Below, one piece after another: positions 6,593-7,618 of a stretch of DNA of 7,618 nt. The notes under the pieces are model-generated. The model saw only the letters and a list, made by a program, of their open reading frames with translations. It was not told the origin of the DNA and did no database searches. How positions within the stretch are numbered: position 1 is the stretch's first letter; the number at the start of each line of letters is the position of its first letter. Source of the DNA: UBA1359 sp035411265 (GTDB taxonomy: Bacteria; Patescibacteriota; Patescibacteriia; Patescibacteriales; Patescibacteriaceae); the NCBI GenBank assembly GCA_035411265.1, contig DAONSQ010000030.1, positions 1 through 7,618 of the forward strand, given 5' to 3'. Position numbers and translations under genes: made by a program.

Positions 6593-7588
6593 TTACATAC
6601 TCAAGCCTTCTTCTAACAATGGTTTTAAAAATTTACCGGTATAAGAAGCTTCAACTGTGGTAATTTCCTCCGGGGTACCTTTAGCGACAATAGTGCCACC
6701 ACCTTTACCGCCCTCTGGTCCTAAATCAACAACATAGTCCGCAGTCTTAATAACATCAAGATTATGCTCAATAACAATCACACTATCGCCACCTTCAACT
6801 AACTTTTGTAAAACTTCCAATAGTTTATGAATGTCCGCAGTATGTAAGCCCGTCGTTGGCTCATCTAAAATATATAATGTTTTTCCGGTACTGCGTTTTG
6901 CTAGCTCTGTTGCTAGTTTCACGCGTTGTGCTTCTCCGCCGGATAAGGTCGTCGCCGGTTGCCCTAGTTTTATATAACCCAACCCAACCTCTTTCAACAC
7001 TTCCAGTTTTCGATGAATTTTCGGGATATTTTTGAAAAATTCCACCCCTTCATCTACTACCATATCCAAAACTTGCGCAATGCTTTTCCCTTTGTATTTA
7101 ACCTCTAAGGTCTCTCTATTATAACGTGCGCCCTTGCAGACCTCACATGGTACATAAACATCTGGTAAAAAATGCATTTCTATCTTGATTATACCATCTC
7201 CACGACAGGCTTCACAACGCCCACCTTTAACATTAAAGCTAAATCTACCCGGCTTATAGCCTCTAATTTTTGCTTCATTAGTCTGACTATATAATTCTCT
7301 AATATTATCAAATAACCCGGTATAAGTTGCCGGATTAGAACGTGGTGTCCGCCCAATGGGGGACTGATCGACATCAATAATTTTATCAATATGCTCAAAG
7401 CCTTTTATGTCTTTATGAGCACCGGCCCGCTGATGATTGCGATAAATTATTTTCGCCAAACCTTTATATAATATTTCATTAATCAAGGTACTTTTTCCCG
7501 AGCCCGAGACGCCGGTTACAGCCGTAAATAAACCAATCGGAAATTTTACACTGATATTTTTTAAAATTGAATTGATAAGAACTTGCTT
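6593..7588 (-). CDS. uvrA: UvrA, C-terminal part (excinuclease ABC subunit A), 5' side disrupted
   Basis: UvrA is the damage-sensing ATPase of nucleotide excision repair, acting as a dimer with UvrB in the cytoplasm. This segment holds the second ATP-binding module of the tandem ABC protein. It has the Walker A motif GVSGSGKS (7513-7490), the zinc finger CEAC-x19-CEVC, the ABC signature LSGGEAQRVKL, the Walker B ILDEP (6871-6857) and the switch-region IEHNLDV. The carboxyl end looks complete. Family members have about 940 residues, so only the last third is present. Homology to the family core begins at LKNISVKFPIG. Going further upstream, the frame reaches a TAA at 7591-7589 and the usual GAxxxNL residues are missing. 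Removing one base in the TTTTAAAAAA run (7566-7557) restores FNLKNI or FNFKNI, and that frame stays open to the window edge. A frameshift, real or from sequencing, is therefore likely. The TTG at 7486 is an internal Leu codon of the Walker A region, not a start. Confidence 0.93.
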   Translation of the reverse strand, partial: KQVLINSILKNISVKFPIGLFTAVTGVSGSGKSTLINEILYKGLAKIIYRNHQRAGAHKDIKGFEHIDKIIDVDQSPIGRTPRSNPATYTGLFDNIRELYSQTNEAKIRGYKPGRFSFNVKGGRCEACRGDGIIKIEMHFLPDVYVPCEVCKGARYNRETLEVKYKGKSIAQVLDMVVDEGVEFFKNIPKIHRKLEVLKEVGLGYIKLGQPATTLSGGEAQRVKLATELAKRSTGKTLYILDEPTTGLHTADIHKLLEVLQKLVEGGDSVIVIEHNLDVIKTADYVVDLGPEGGKGGGTIVAKGTPEEITTVEASYTGKFLKPLLEEGLSM

Positions 7589-7618
7589 TTAGTTGACGGC
7601 AGTATAAGAAACGCACTC

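Noticed and set aside
6588..6620. Possible promoter TTGTTA, 18-base spacer, TAAATA before the outer membrane factor gene
   Set aside because: The -10 match is poor and a start from it would fall within or right at the ribosome binding site.
6593..7486. A 297-residue protein starting at TTG 7486
   Set aside because: The TTG is an internal Leu codon of the UvrA Walker A region. The motif itself (GVSGSGKS) lies upstream of it and would be lost.

Overview
The window is AT-rich and every gene lies on the minus strand, so transcription runs from high to low coordinates. The longest gap between genes is 23 bases. The sequence suggests a diderm Firmicute, most likely of the Negativicutes. It combines Firmicutes-like strong Shine-Dalgarno sites and frequent GTG/TTG starts with a TolC-type outer membrane protein and a periplasmic adaptor, which only a two-membrane cell needs. 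This placement is inference from gene content; no marker gene in the window fixes the taxon.

In transcription order the window holds: (1) the C-terminal third of uvrA (nucleotide excision repair), whose 5' side is disrupted by an apparent frameshift close to the window edge; (2) a 746-residue TolC-like outer membrane factor that carries an extra C-terminal (beta/alpha)8 domain resembling a glycoside hydrolase; (3) a short HlyD-type membrane-fusion/adaptor protein; (4) a 487-residue cytoplasmic protein with six CxxC pairs (TackOD1-like zinc ribbons) followed by a degenerate GGDEF domain; (5) a multi-membrane-span family 2 glycosyltransferase of the processive polysaccharide synthase type; (6) a membrane-anchored rhodanese whose C-terminal tail and stop codon come from a palindromic repeat.

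Genes 2 to 5 read as one machine for making and exporting an exopolysaccharide under cyclic-di-GMP control. In this model the glycosyltransferase polymerises the sugar and moves it across the inner membrane. The zinc-ribbon/GGDEF protein keeps an RxxD c-di-GMP binding signature but has lost the catalytic GGDEF residues, so it would act as the sensor. The adaptor bridges the periplasm, and the TolC-like protein forms the outer membrane exit with a built-in glycosidase-like domain that could trim the polymer. No ABC, RND or MFS pump is present, which is unusual for a TolC/HlyD pair and fits a synthase that is its own inner membrane translocase. Partial parallels are B. subtilis ydaJKLMN (degenerate GGDEF receptor plus GT2), alginate (Alg44, with an adaptor-like domain) and PNAG (PgaB, with a TIM-barrel glycosidase domain). 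I know of no described system with this exact combination, but I could not search for one.

I see no RNA genes, CRISPR arrays, transposase genes or convincing internal promoters, and no gap over 300 bases without a gene. The operon promoter probably lies upstream of the window or within or before uvrA.
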